NCBI GenBank assembly: GCA_016808115.1
Contig: JAEQBH010004434.1
Coordinates: 1-64,000, forward strand
Length of the DNA: 64,000 nucleotides
Direction of reading: 5' to 3'
Source: Tetrastigma voinierianum
Taxonomy: Eukaryota; Streptophyta; Magnoliopsida; Vitales; Vitaceae
Shown: piece after piece, positions 22,653 through 31,809 of the stretch
Layout of the letters: each line of letters begins with the position of its first letter
How positions within the stretch are numbered: position 1 is the stretch's first letter
Made by a program: the position numbers and the translations under genes
Notes under the pieces: generated by a model
Database searches by the model: none
Told to the model about the DNA's origin: nothing
Seen by the model: only the letters and a program-made list of their open reading frames with translations

Positions 22653-25600
22653 TTATGGGAGCATAACTGTAAAGTTTCTATCATTTTCTCTCATCGTAAT
22701 GAATGTGAAATTTGCATTCAGGTATGCAGGAATAGTTCGAAACATTTGCGGGGCAATGTGTATGTACACTACAAGTCTTTGGACTCTGCTGTGCTTGCTT
22801 ATCATTCAATACATGGTCGTTATTTTGCTGGCAAGCAGGTTATATTTCCTTCTTATTATTTCATTTAAGTTGGTGATTTTTTGTGGCTGTGAAGCATGGT
22901 GCATCAGCAATTTTTTGCAAATCTGCGCCATCTGTTTTGCAAATAATTTAAGCCCATTCCTGCATCAGAACCTCATTTTGGCTGTGGTTCCTTATGCTCT
23001 ATTTATATGTTAAAAATTGGGAAATTAGTGACAAAATCCTCAATTTCATGGCTTTTGCATTTAAATCTGAACAAAAAGTTTGTTTTTTAAATATAGCAAT
23101 TTTCATGAATTTTGTTTTTATGTCCCCAACTTTCATTTTAATTGTAGTTCTAGCATCAAAACGACGTTGTTTCGTTGTGCCACGTTGGACAAGGTAGAGA
23201 TTCAAAGTCTTGTTAGGATATAAAAACAAAATTCATGAAGCAAACTTTTTGTTCAGGATTTTAATACTAATTTTCCCTAAAAAAATTTAAGCTTCTGTGA
23301 AGTTTGGCATTGATCATGTGACCCAACGCTCCCTATAACGGCTCTTTAGCTGACACAGAAAATGACGACTTATCAATAAAATAAAATGCTCAAAACTGCT
23401 TTATTCTTCATCGCCGCCATAGAAAACCCTAATACACTTCTTTTCTTTCCTAATCCCCTAGAGACTAGAAAATCCCAAATCCACCTAGTTCACCCTCAAC
23501 TCAAATCCATCTTTCTCTTTTCACGGTGTTTGCAGGCAAATGGCTGTTGACCATTAAAAAATAAAATAAAAAGAAACAGCAATGGCTGCTACTCTTATCT
23601 TCTTCTTCTAAGAACAACTCTCTTGTTTTTCTGGGGCTGTGATTTCTTGATCTGGTTTCTGGTCATTGGCAGGTAACAATCGAGTTTGTCAGGGTCGACA
23701 AATGGAGAGCTGCCATATGTGGGGAATTTATGAAGTCTGGGCTCAAGGTAAAGCATTCTCGGATTTGCTTCATTTTTTTTTTCCTGGTTTTAATTGCCCC
23801 TATATTGTTCAGAGATTAGAAAATTTTCATTGCATTAATGATGGATCGATCACCTGATCTTTCTTCTTTCATCTTTGCTTACAGACATGTTCTCGTGGTA
23901 TGGCATGCAACTTCATACACTGTTTCCGCAATCCGGGTGGAGACTATGGATGGGCTGATTGGGATAAACCGCCCCCAAGATATTGGGTGAAAATGATGGT
24001 TACTTTATTCGGGCCTAAAGATGAATCTGGGTATGATGAAGAAGTGAAGCAGGAAAGCTTGGGGCAGAGGAGCACCAGCAATTCAGTAACAGTAGACTCC
24101 GACAGGTGAGTTTGTATATCTGGCAGTAGATGGTAACAGTATCTGGCCTTTTTTTAGGATGTTAAACGACCAACTCTCGTAAAAGCTCAAGCTTGTAGGG
24201 TTTGGATTTAATACGAATATCATGTCTTTGACATCCTTTGCTTACGTGCGGCCTCATACTCGCACATGGAGAGTCAAACAAACCAAATAGTCCTCTATGG
24301 ACTTTCAAATCAACAAATAGGGAATAAATTACAGAGAGGTGGTTCGAATCCAGGACTTCCTGTCAAACCAAGCTCTGATACCATATTAAATAACTAACTC
24401 TTCTAAAAGCTCCAGCTTATAGGATTTGGGTTTAGTACGAATATCATGCCTTTGACATATGATTTGAGGTATTAACCTGACATGTTTCAGAGTATCAGTT
24501 TCTTTCTTCTTGGAAAAATTGAATAAACAATTTCTTCTTTTGTGGGTGTAATGCTCCTAACAACCTATTGGCTTCTTTTTATAACTGTTGACATGTTAGT
24601 AATAGTTAAAAAATAACTCTAAAAAACTGTTTTATGTTCTCAAAAACAAGGAGAATAAGGAAAACATGGAGAACACGTTTGGTTTTCTTTTTTCTTTTTT
24701 TTTTGTTTTGAATAACATAGAGATCACTAAATTCAAAGAATAAGAACAGTTTTCAGAGAACTCCAAGGAACTGTTTGGTTCATGTTTTTGAAAACTGTTT
24801 TTTATAACAGTTTTGAAAACACGGGAAACACTATTTTAGTGTTATTTGAAAACCGTTCTTATTCTCTTAATTTAGCATTTTTTGTGTTCTTTGTGTTTTT
24901 CAGAACAAAAAACTGGGAATCAAACGTGTTCTCCATGTTTTCTTTGTTCTCGTTGTTTTTGTGAACAGAAAACCGTTTTAAAAACATGAACAAAACAGGC
25001 CCCAAAAGGGTGTTCTCTATGTTTTCAAAAACTGTTCTCTAGAGCAGTTTTCAAAAACAGGAACCAAACAGGCCCTAAGGTTCATGTCCTAGGGAGAATG
25101 TGATTTTGGAGTATCCACAAATAGCACAAGAAATAATAAAATGTTAATCTCCATCCTAAGAAACGGCCAATGGCTTTTATTGACTTGGGAACCCCTACAC
25201 AATGCATCTCCTGAAATGGAAATAAGAATATTGTTGGGAGTTTCCAATATCATATTGGAAGAATATCTGAAACCGATTTTTTTTTTTTTTCTCTTTCTAA
25301 GGTATATCAATGCAGTAGTTTTTTCTTGATTCAATAATTTGTAGTTAAGGACTGAATAGATTGCCAAAGTGACTTCTGGAATTACCGACCCCTAGAGAAT
25401 CTTAAAGCCTGTTTAGTTCCTGTTTTTGAAAACTGTTCTTGAGAACAGTTTTTAAAAACACGGAGAACACCATTTTAGTGGTCTTTAAAAACTGTTATTC
25501 TCTGAATTTAGGGTTTGTTTGGTTCCAGTTTTTGAATACTGTTTTCTGTTCTCAAAAACAAGGAGAATAAGGAAATCCAGTGTGTTTTTGTTCTGAAAAA

Positions 25601-27176
25601 CACGGAGAACACCAAAAACATAAAATTCAAAAATTGTTCTCGAAACAGCTTTTAACGAGAAGGCAAAACAATTTCTTATGTTTTCTGTGTTTTGAAACAA
25701 AGAAAAACTATGAATCAGCCTTGATTAACCCGTTTTCTTTGTTTTTCTTTGTTTTTGAGAACAGAAAACAGTTTTAAAAAACATGAACCAAACAGACCCT
25801 TAGTAGTCCTCATGATAAATGTGTTTACTAACATGTTGAGAAAATTCGTCTTTCTTGCTTGCTGATTTCGGTTTTTCTTACTGGCCCCTGCATTATTTGG
25901 GTTCTTGTCGTCACCTTCATGGTTTCTCTTAGACTATGTTTCATGGCAGGTATCGTTCTACTAGACGTTCTAGATCCAGAGAGAACAGTTACTCACATAG
26001 CGAAGCCTCGAGAAGGCAATATCACGGAAATTACGGTCATAAGAACACATATCTTCAGAGGGACACGAGCGATGGTAGAAAGCGAATCAAAATGCACAAG
26101 GAGGAAAGATACGAAGAAGAAACGCGTTTTGATGGCGATCGACGTAGCAGGAGTAGGAGTAGAATCCAGGATGATACTGATTCTGGTGGAGATTTGTCGG
26201 TTTCGGACAGGAACAGAGACAGGGACAGGAAAGATGTAACGATCATCGAAGGAAAAGCTCAAGACGCCATGAGAAAGCATTGGAATCTCCAGACATTCAT
26301 GGAGGACGCAAGAAGAAAACCCGCGATTCATGGGGAGATCGGTATGACACGGAGGGAGACGAAGCTCGAAAACATGGTTACAGGAGGAAAAGCTCAAAGC
26401 ATTATAAGGAAGCGTTGTCTGGAGACAGCAAGTATAGTACTACTCATGAACATGATTCTGATGGAGGTTGGTCGAAAAATGAGATCAAAGCTTCTGAATT
26501 TCCCGACCATCATGGGAACGGTAGGTACCGAACCAACGCCATTGATTCTGATTGCGATTCTTCACATAGGAACAGATACCATGATCACAGGCAAAAGAGA
26601 AAGAGCTCGAAGCACCCGGATGATGATACTGATCCGACTGGAGATTATTCAGATGGGATTGGAGAACGACGACGCCATAGTAAAAGAAGGAATCGCTCAA
26701 GACACCGGTCAGATGCGGAAACAGAAGAAAACGTAGAAGATGAATTTCAGAGTCATGAGTTCGACACCGGAAAACCTGACGGAGAAAGAGTCGGAAAACA
26801 TAGTCAGTCGAGCAGAAAGGATGAGATGATAATAGTCGTAAGCAGTGCAGATTTTCTCAGTGAGGATCAAAAATCAAATCGGAATCATGAAGAAGCCAGC
26901 AGTTCAGGCGAACATGTCAGGAGGGGTAAATCCTACGAACTTGATTCGAGATACAATTCTGACGGAAATAGCAGCGACAAACAGGGTAAGCGAGAACCTG
27001 AAAAAGGTCGAAGAAAATCAAGAAGAGAGAAAAGCGATTCTCGTGATACCGATTCAGGATGCTACTCTGGAAACGCCATTGACAAGGGACATTGTTTGGA
27101 ATCTGTAAAAGACCGTCCTGATAAACGTCATCACAAGTACAACAAGAGCAGATCATCAAGAAGCAACGATCGATGA
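16337..27176 (+). CDS. URP: U2AF35-related splicing factor (URP/ZRSR2 type)
   Basis: This CCCH-UHM-CCCH-RS protein is the URP/ZRSR2 relative of U2AF35 (maize RGH3 is the plant ortholog). In that family it helps recognise 3' splice sites, chiefly of U12-type introns, in the nucleus. Visible coding exons are about 16337-16686, 17686-17792, 17952-18086, 18231-18389, 22165-22257, 22722-22838, 23673-23747, 23885-24105 and 25950-27176. All junctions from exon 3 on have AG/GT ends and matching phase. Domain order is Glu/Arg coiled coil, linker (SNPLPPQSEAF), CCCH, UHM/RRM, CCCH, long RS tail. Single-base frame breaks occur at about 16425, 17706, 17766 and 26236. Either the locus is decaying or the sequence has consensus errors. 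The first ATG (16337) is not in frame with the coiled coil. Confidence 0.88.
17686..17792 (+). CDS. URP: URP exon 2: acidic run and WQGNEIIVKKK-type segment
   Basis: It lies between TTACAG and AAAG/GTCAGG. It starts VDKENE. A (GAT)n run encodes consecutive Asp residues in one frame, followed by WRYEEGLEIIWQG. The conserved NEIIVKKK then appears only after another frame change. Two one-base losses, next to GGGAAT at 17706 and GGAAT at 17766, would account for both. Confidence 0.7.
18231..18389 (+). CDS. URP: URP exon 4: first CCCH zinc finger
   Basis: Fifty-three codons, phase 0 at both ends, between GGCAG and GAG/GTCTG. HCPFYFKTGVCRYGQECKRL followed by H gives C-x8-C-x5-C-x3-H. It is followed by LLMKNMYSGPGLAWEQDEGLE, leading into the UHM. 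In U2AF35 relatives the two CCCH fingers contact the AG of the 3' splice site. No frame damage is present here. Confidence 0.92.
18815..18935. mobile_element. SINE/LINE 3'-end-like fragment
   Basis: An A-run is followed by CCTTGGCCAGGTCTTGAACCT and GGAACCTCCCAAAACTCAACC, then 'CAAGCCTCAAGG'. The reverse strand has a GGTTCAAGACC box resembling a Pol III B box. A related ending (GGCAAGCCTCAAGGGCATG) occurs at 40270-40290. Confidence 0.4.
20690..21465 (+). pseudogene. LINE ORF2 C-terminal end and 3' tail
   Basis: About 20715-20790 reads WIERKNWIFDGRESSAKELW, the 'W.ERN.R.F...S..ELW' end of plant LINE ORF2 proteins. About 21390-21465 reads 'GGGGTGTCCCTCTACCTTC', an AT-rich tract and a terminal A-run, the usual LINE 3' end. 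A GATA-rich microsatellite (21240-21292) lies between. It is inside intron 4, same strand as the gene. Confidence 0.65.
21240..21292. repeat. GATA/GAGA microsatellite
   Basis: Interrupted (GATA)n with GAGA ends. Confidence 0.9.
22165..22838 (+). CDS. URP: URP exons 5-6: U2AF homology motif (RRM-like)
   Basis: Exon 5 (22165-22257, 31 codons) encodes EEFYEDVHSEFQKYGEIVNFK. Exon 6 (22722-22838, 39 codons) encodes the RNP1-like RGNVYVHY, then the 'AV.AYHSIHGRYFAGKQ' helix. Both are phase 0 and undamaged. UHMs bind a tryptophan-bearing peptide ligand rather than RNA. In this family the partner is the large U2AF subunit. The intron between them carries a TA microsatellite and a T run of about 21 nt. 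Confidence 0.9.
22585..22654. repeat. (TA)n followed by a long T run in URP intron 5
   Basis: About 25 TA units are followed by about 20 T residues. The run ends about 65 nt upstream of the exon 6 acceptor at 22721. Confidence 0.95.
23673..24105 (+). CDS. URP: URP exons 7-8: UHM end and second CCCH finger
   Basis: Exon 7 (23673-23747) gives VTIEFVRVDKWRAAICGEFM. Exon 8 (23885-24105) gives TCSRGMACNFIHCFRNPGGD, then PPPRYW. The second finger is C-x10-C-x5-C-x3-H across the intron. Both exons are in frame. Exon 8 ends in phase 2 (GAC AG/GTGAG), which exon 9 completes with G at 25950. Confidence 0.9.
24160..24457 (-). mobile_element. TRIM retrotransposon in URP intron 8
   Basis: Two 74-bp direct terminal repeats (24160-24233 and 24384-24457) both run TGTCAAAG... 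to the inside end on the minus strand. Directly next to the inner edge of the second is GCTCTGATACCA (24372-24383), the exact complement of TGGTATCAGAGC, the initiator-Met tRNA primer-binding site. The flanks TC(C/A)TA suggest an imperfect 5-bp target duplication. The internal part of about 140 bp has no ORF. At 298 bp with tiny LTRs it fits a TRIM. Confidence 0.85.
24615..25078. mobile_element. Tourist-like MITE(s), nested, in URP intron 8
   Basis: It is made of 'TTTTTGAAAACTGTTTT' and its complement, with an end AGGAACCAAACAGGCCCTAA at 25059-25078. GTTTGGTTCATGTTTTTGAA at about 24776 and ACATGAACAAAACAGGCC at about 24985-25002 mark an inner copy. TAA at the end suits PIF/Harbinger-type insertion. 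The outer left end is unclear. Confidence 0.6.
25405..25799. mobile_element. Tourist-like MITE with TTA target duplication
   Basis: The left terminus AAGCCTGTTTAGTTCCTG and right terminus CATGAACCAAACAGACCC are inverted repeats. TTA flanks both sides (25402-25404 and 25800-25802), as in PIF/Harbinger MITEs. It is 395 bp, non-coding, and mostly complementary 'GTTTTTGAAAAC' text, so it folds along most of its length. Confidence 0.7.
25950..27176 (+). CDS. URP: URP exon 9: RS-rich tail and stop
   Basis: It starts YRSTRRSRSRENS and continues with dense R/S/D/H/K. A frame change falls at about 26236 (GATGTAACG), where loss of one G would explain it. After that the tail runs KSSRRHEKALESPD... to SRSSRSNDR and TGA at 27174-27176. 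In each frame the neighbouring reading is open and RS-like, so the change is recent or artefactual. RS tails mediate protein contacts and are phosphorylated. The following 3' region is GC-balanced for about 110 bases. Confidence 0.85.
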
Positions 27177-27402
27177 TCAACGAGCTTAAGCAATGCCAGA
27201 TTCGTTTAAAATTTACGAAGACAATGAAGAGAAAGATAAGAAGACGCCGATCGAGTAGTCACCGTCGACGGCGTCGGAAGTAAGTTGGTACTTACAATAC
27301 TTGAGGTTGTGGATGATTGAGAGTAATTAGTGTATGCTTTTTGGGGTCTAGTCTTAAGATAATCTGCACTTTAGGATATTCTGTTTTGCATATCCTCTTT
27401 GA

Positions 27403-27563
27403 TTGACTCCCAAGGAGTAGCTCATATGGCGTAAAGCTTTGGGATGGGTACCCAGAGAATACAGGTTCGAGTCTCCCGGGGCCACGGGAAGATTTATCCG
27501 GCTGGTCATTTAAGGGCCTCGTGAAATTAGTCGAAATGTGTGTAAGTTGATTAAAAAAAAAAA
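27403..27563 (+). mobile_element. tRNA-derived SINE with target duplication
   Basis: GAGTAGCTCATATGGCG is an A-box-like start and GGTTCGAGTCTCCC is a canonical Pol III B box. The body has ATTAGTCGAAATGTGTGTAA and ends in an A-run. ATCCTC(T/C)TTGA flanks it (27392-27402 and 27564-27574, 10 of 11 identical). It lies about 230 bp downstream of the URP stop, same strand. Confidence 0.85.
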
Positions 27564-27649
27564 ATCCTCCTTGAATAATCTCTTTCTTGATGTTGAGAAC
27601 TCACAGGTGGAGTTTGAAAATTAGAACAAACAGAAACTGTTTTCAGAAA

Positions 27650-28330
27650 TGTGTAGGGGCCTTTGGTTCATGTTTTTTAAAACTGTTTTTGAGAATGGTT
27701 TTTGAAAACATAAATAACACAAAAATGGTTTGGTGTTATACAGAAGCTGTGTGTTCTCTCATGATTTAGGGGTTTATTTGTTTACTGTTTTTGAAAACTG
27801 TTTTTGTTCTAAAAAACAAGAACAAGAAAAACAAGGAAAACATGTTTGGGTTTTTTTTTAAACATAAAAAAAAAAAAAAAAAAAAACACAAAAAACGCTC
27901 ATGGGTTTTGAAAACTGTTTTATGTTTTAAAAAACAGAGAAAACATATTGGTTTTCAGTTTTTTTTTTTTTTCTGAAAAACATAAAAATTAAAAAAAAAA
28001 TACTAAATTTAAAGAGCAAAGAAGGGTTTTCAAAGACTTTCTTTTTTATTGTTTTCTATATTTTCAAATTTTGTTTTCAAGAACAGTTTTTGAAAAGAGG
28101 AACCAAACAAGCCGTTAAAGGACAAAGAACAGTTTTTAGAGAATGCTTTTTTGGTGTTTTCCATATTTTCATAAACTGTTCTCTAGAAATGCTTTCAAAA
28201 ACATGAATTAAACATACCCTTAGTATTTTCTGAATAATAAAAAATTGGTAACCAAACGTGTTCTTTTTATTATTTTTATTCTTTTTGTTTTTTATAACAA
28301 AAAACAGTTTTCAAAAATAAAAATCAAACA
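27650..28330. mobile_element. Cluster of nested Tourist-like MITEs
   Basis: Repeated 'GTTTTTGAAAACTGTTTT' and complements occur. Ends are 'GGGGCCTTTGGTTCATG' at 27656, 'AGGAACCAAACAAGCCGTTA' near 28098 and 'CATGAATTAAACATACCCTTA' near 28203, with a further end near 28330. At least two copies are nested. Confidence 0.6.
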
Positions 28331-29730
28331 GGAAAATAGCTATTCTTGTTACCCTATTGCAGTCATCCTCCATTTTATTGGATTTAAAAGGATATAAAAA
28401 AAAAGTATGATTCCTTCTCTACAGGGGTGAGGAAATGGTTCCAAAATAACCAAAAAAAAATTTAAAAGATTTCTTCACCGATTTAAGTTCTATATTTTTA
28501 AACTAAATTGTTTTGGTCCATCCTTTCCTATATAAAAATCTAATAATTATTTATTAGATTATATTATTAATTCGTTAATTTGATTGATTTTTATTATCAA
28601 ACCAAATTGATTCAATCCGTTCCCCTTGAAATTAACCCATTACACCATGCACACTTATAATTCCCGGCTCTCAAAGAAAATTAATTATTGAAATATTTGA
28701 TTACATCAAATAGCCTTAAATTTGTGAATCTACGCCTTCTTATATTTTTTTTTCTTGAAAAATAACCCATTTTGGATATAAATTTCATTTTTCATTTTAT
28801 GTATCTAAGCTTTTTATGTTTTTTCTTTAAAAATAACCCATTTTGGATATATATTTCATTTTTCATTTTATGTATTTATATTGTCCTTAAAAAGAAGGGT
28901 TTTTTAAATTTAAAAAAAAAAAAGGAAAATGATAAAGGCATTTTTGTCAAAATCAAGTAAAAATTTGATGAAGGGTCATATCTCAAAAATTGGGTTTTCA
29001 AAAGGTCATTTAATCAAATCAACTTTAGTTATTTTAGAGAAATTGGTTTAAAATGAATAAATTCAAAAGTTATATGCAAACTAACCTTAAAATTGGATAA
29101 GAATGCTCATAAAAGTGCAAAGATATTAAAAATGTCTATTTTCGGACAAAAATGCCCTTAAAAGTGCAAAGATAAAACTCCCGTGTGATAACTAAATCTC
29201 CATCGCATTTTTTTTTTCAAACGTATGTCTTTTTATATTTGTGTTTGGTTTCAAAGAAAGAGGTGGGCTTTGTAAAAAAAATTTTTTTTTTGGATTTGTT
29301 TCTTTTAAACGGATATCCCATTATTTTAATCTGTATGAATGTGGTGGTAATTAGTAACAAAAGGATATACTAATTAATTAATACACACAAAGTTCATGGA
29401 AATTAACATATTTATATTTGCTTAGCCATCCATCCATCCATTACTAATAATACACAATTCCAGAGAAGTCCTTTACAGTGTATTATTATTTATTATTTAT
29501 TCAATCTCACTCTCACAGATTCATAAAATCCTATCCTTATAAAAAAAAACTTAACTCAAATCCCCACATGTCAGCAGTAGTATTACTATCCAGCCAAGCA
29601 GCAATGATCAAAATTTGTGTATTCAATTTTCTCATTATTTCAAAGTATTTTTGATGTGAAGACGATTGATGCTTGCTAGATTGATTCTTGGTAAGTAAGG
29701 AAGGTATCTCTCTATCACACCAACTGTAGA
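28330..29730. other. AT-rich intergenic DNA
   Basis: No gene is seen. A short tandem duplication with a period of about 70 (28758-28880) repeats AAATAACCCATTTTGGATAT and TTTCATTTTTCATTTTATGT. The block 'AAAAGTGCAAAGAT' at 29115 and 29160 is also duplicated. Confidence 0.5.
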
Positions 29731-29732
29731 AA

Positions 29733-30440
29733 CGGCCGGAAAAGCGAGTTTTTGACGTGAATAGCGTATTTTGAATAAAAAATGTATAATTCATTTTAGG
29801 TTTCAAAAAAATGACCAAAGTAGTGTGCTTGGCCACGTCGGAAGCAAGTTGGCATTGGCGCCCGTTGTGGACAATGGTGCTGACAAACCCAAGTTAAATG
29901 GTTGTGTGGTGAGACATTATTGAAGCTCGTGGCTATGGTGGCGTATGGCTTGACGAATCGATGAAAAAATTGTCGGAAATATAATTTTAATGTTATTTTT
30001 GTGCTTAGAGTTTTGGGTTTTAGGGTTTTAGTCTTTTAGGGTTTAAGTGTTTTAGGGTTTTTGGGCTTTCAACTTCTTTGTAAATTATTTTGAAGAGATG
30101 TTTCAAGAAGGCGTTGTTGAAGCATAGGATGGCATTGACGGATGCACATTTCAAGGGAAACCATGTGGGTTTCAAGAACACGACATTTCCATACAAAACT
30201 CTAAGCACAAAAATAACATTAAAATCATATTTGACCAATTTTTTTAATTAAGGTCGTTCACAACAACGGTCATTCAACTTAAAAATTTACCAAAGGTCGT
30301 CGTCCACAACGACGGCCAATGCCAACTGGCTTTCAACATGATCAAACGCACTACTTTGGTCATTTTTTTGAAACCTAAAATAAATTCTATATTTTTTATT
30401 CAAAATACACTATTCACATCAAAAGCTCCGGAAAAGCATT
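29733..30440. mobile_element. Foldback element with long inverted arms
   Basis: The left arm (about 29736-29880) and right arm (about 30275-30435) share in inverse order CGGAAAAGC, GTGAATAG.GTATTTTGAA, TTTTAGGTTTCAAAAAAATG, ACCAAAGTAGTG and TTGGCATTGG. An inner pair, TTTTAATGTTATTTTTGTGC (29985 and about 30205 inverted), extends the symmetry. The only internal sequence is a short TTTTAGGG-rich core near 30015-30060. The right arm ends immediately beside the stop codon of the small minus-strand ORF. Confidence 0.8.
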
Positions 30441-30441
30441 G

Positions 30442-30930
30442 TTACCGAACCCGAAAACATGGAAAGAAGCAGCGGAAGAGAAACCGGCCGATCTCGAATG
30501 CACAGCCGAAGAGGTGACCTGACTTCTGTTTTGTGAGCACAGGCACAGGCACAGGCACGGCAGGAATGCCATAGACAGGATCAGGAACCATGTACTGCTG
30601 GTAAGAGACTATCTCCTCCTCCTCCTGTTGAATTGAATAAGCAAAACCCGAGGCGGCGGCGGCTTCGGTGTCGTACCAAGGCGGCAGGGGCGGAGCAGAA
30701 GGGAAGGGAAATGAGCAGCAGGAGCAGTGGGGAGGAGGAAGAGGAGGGGGAGGGGGAGGGGGAGGGAGATAGTAAGGCTGCTTCTTCTTCTTCTTCTTCT
30801 TATTTTTTCTGTGCCAGAACTTGAGATTCTTGATTGTCTCCAGCATTTTCATGCCCTCTTCTGGGTGTGGTGTGGTGTGGTGTGGGTGTTGAGAACTTGA
30901 GATTTGGGGTTTGGTTGTACTCTTGTACAT
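30442..30930 (-). CDS. Small proline-rich plant protein, unknown function
   Basis: An uninterrupted minus-strand ORF of 162 codons from the first ATG. A second ATG at about codon 27 (MKMLETIKNLKFWHRKNK) is a better start, because it opens the conserved-looking basic helix. That is followed by a Lys run, a run of about nine prolines, Cys/Ser-rich HCSCCSFPFPSAPPLPPW, a Gln/Glu patch, YMVPDPVYGIPAVPVPVPV, and a Cys/Phe-rich end FRCFFPCFRVR. No signal peptide or long hydrophobic segment is clear. I recall no characterised family. Similar short plant proteins with this head and tail exist as uncharacterised entries. TATTTATGAGG at about 30930-30945 could be its TATA region. The stop lies within about 10 bp of the foldback element. 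Confidence 0.6.
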   Translation of the reverse strand: MYKSTTKPQISSSQHPHHTTPHPEEGMKMLETIKNLKFWHRKNKKKKKKKQPYYLPPPPPPPPLPPPHCSCCSFPFPSAPPLPPWYDTEAAAASGFAYSIQQEEEEIVSYQQYMVPDPVYGIPAVPVPVPVLTKQKSGHLFGCAFEIGRFLFRCFFPCFRVR

Positions 30931-30944
30931 AGTATTTATGAGGA

Positions 30945-31133
30945 AGAAGAAGATAATAAATAGAGAGAGAAACGATGGATTCCTAAAGAGGAGGAGGAGG
31001 TGAACGTTGTGTTTTCAAATTTTCAAACCTTGTGACCGTTACTGCTTCTATCCACCTCGGCCCCCACCACCATGGAAAAGTGATTTCAGGCTCCTCCATT
31101 TTCCTAAAATAATTTCTCCTTCTCTCTCTCATA

Positions 31134-31184
<51 letters not shown>

Positions 31185-31430
31185 CAAAAACAAGAAATAA
31201 ATAATTAAAATATAGTAGATAGATTTGTCAATATATTCATTCTAGAGCTAGCTCGATGGGAGTTCTTGAAATAAGTGTCGAATCTGTTTTGACGCGAACG
31301 GTATTTGTGCGCAGGCAGTATTTTTTCTTTCACAATGATGTGTGAAAGTAGAATGTCGTTTAATAATTCAACGTTTTAAAAATATATAATTAAAAACTGC
31401 TTAAATATGGGATGAAATATAGCAGATTGA
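30945..31430. other. Upstream region of the proline-rich ORF
   Basis: It holds CT/GA-rich tracts typical of plant 5' regions (31110-31130), then the TA microsatellite at 31137-31182. No other gene is seen. Confidence 0.5.
31137..31182. repeat. (AT)n microsatellite
   Basis: About 23 AT units. Confidence 0.95.
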
Positions 31431-31805
31431 GAAGCGATGGCAGCCGGCCGTATTTTGCGGCGCCACCATCTTTATAAAGATTTGTCAAATATCTGGCGCC
31501 AGCCACGAATGTCATTTTCTGCCTCTACGTCACGAAAACGTAGGGCACGATTTTTAACAGGTTGCATTTTAGCGGTTATAGGGATGATGGCCTGTCTTGA
31601 CTCCGTTAGAGTTGCTCTAAGACCTAGAACATTATTAAAGCGTTCTCTAAAACCAGTTCTAATTCTCTTGATTTACTGTTTCATGTTTTATTTAACAGTA
31701 AAATAATTTGAAAATCAAACATATGCTTCATGTTCCACTTGTTTTCTTTTTTTTTTAAAAAACAAAAAACAACTTTCAAAAACAGAAATTAAACAATCCT
31801 TTAAT
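31430..31805. mobile_element. MITE fragments
   Basis: 31595-31622 ends in ACTCCGTTAGAGTTGCTCTA, a terminal sequence common in plant MITEs. 31640-31803 is a half copy of the 'AAAACTGTTTT' Tourist-like family, ending AACAGAAATTAAACAATCCT. Confidence 0.45.
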
Positions 31806-31809
31806 AGAT

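Noticed and set aside
22573..23013. 146-codon ORF through the TA/T repeat
   Set aside because: The product is IY and F runs from the microsatellite plus an out-of-frame reading of URP exon 6.
25993..26397. 134-codon minus-strand ORF opposite URP exon 9
   Set aside because: A shadow of the RS-coding strand, where Arg/Ser codons read as open Ser/Leu frames.
27415..27500. tRNA gene
   Set aside because: The A and B boxes are real, but no cloverleaf or acceptor stem forms, and the A-tail and target duplication show a SINE.
30010..30062. TTTAGGG-like units in the foldback core
   Set aside because: Three or four imperfect units with variable spacers, so chance or a decayed remnant is enough to explain them.
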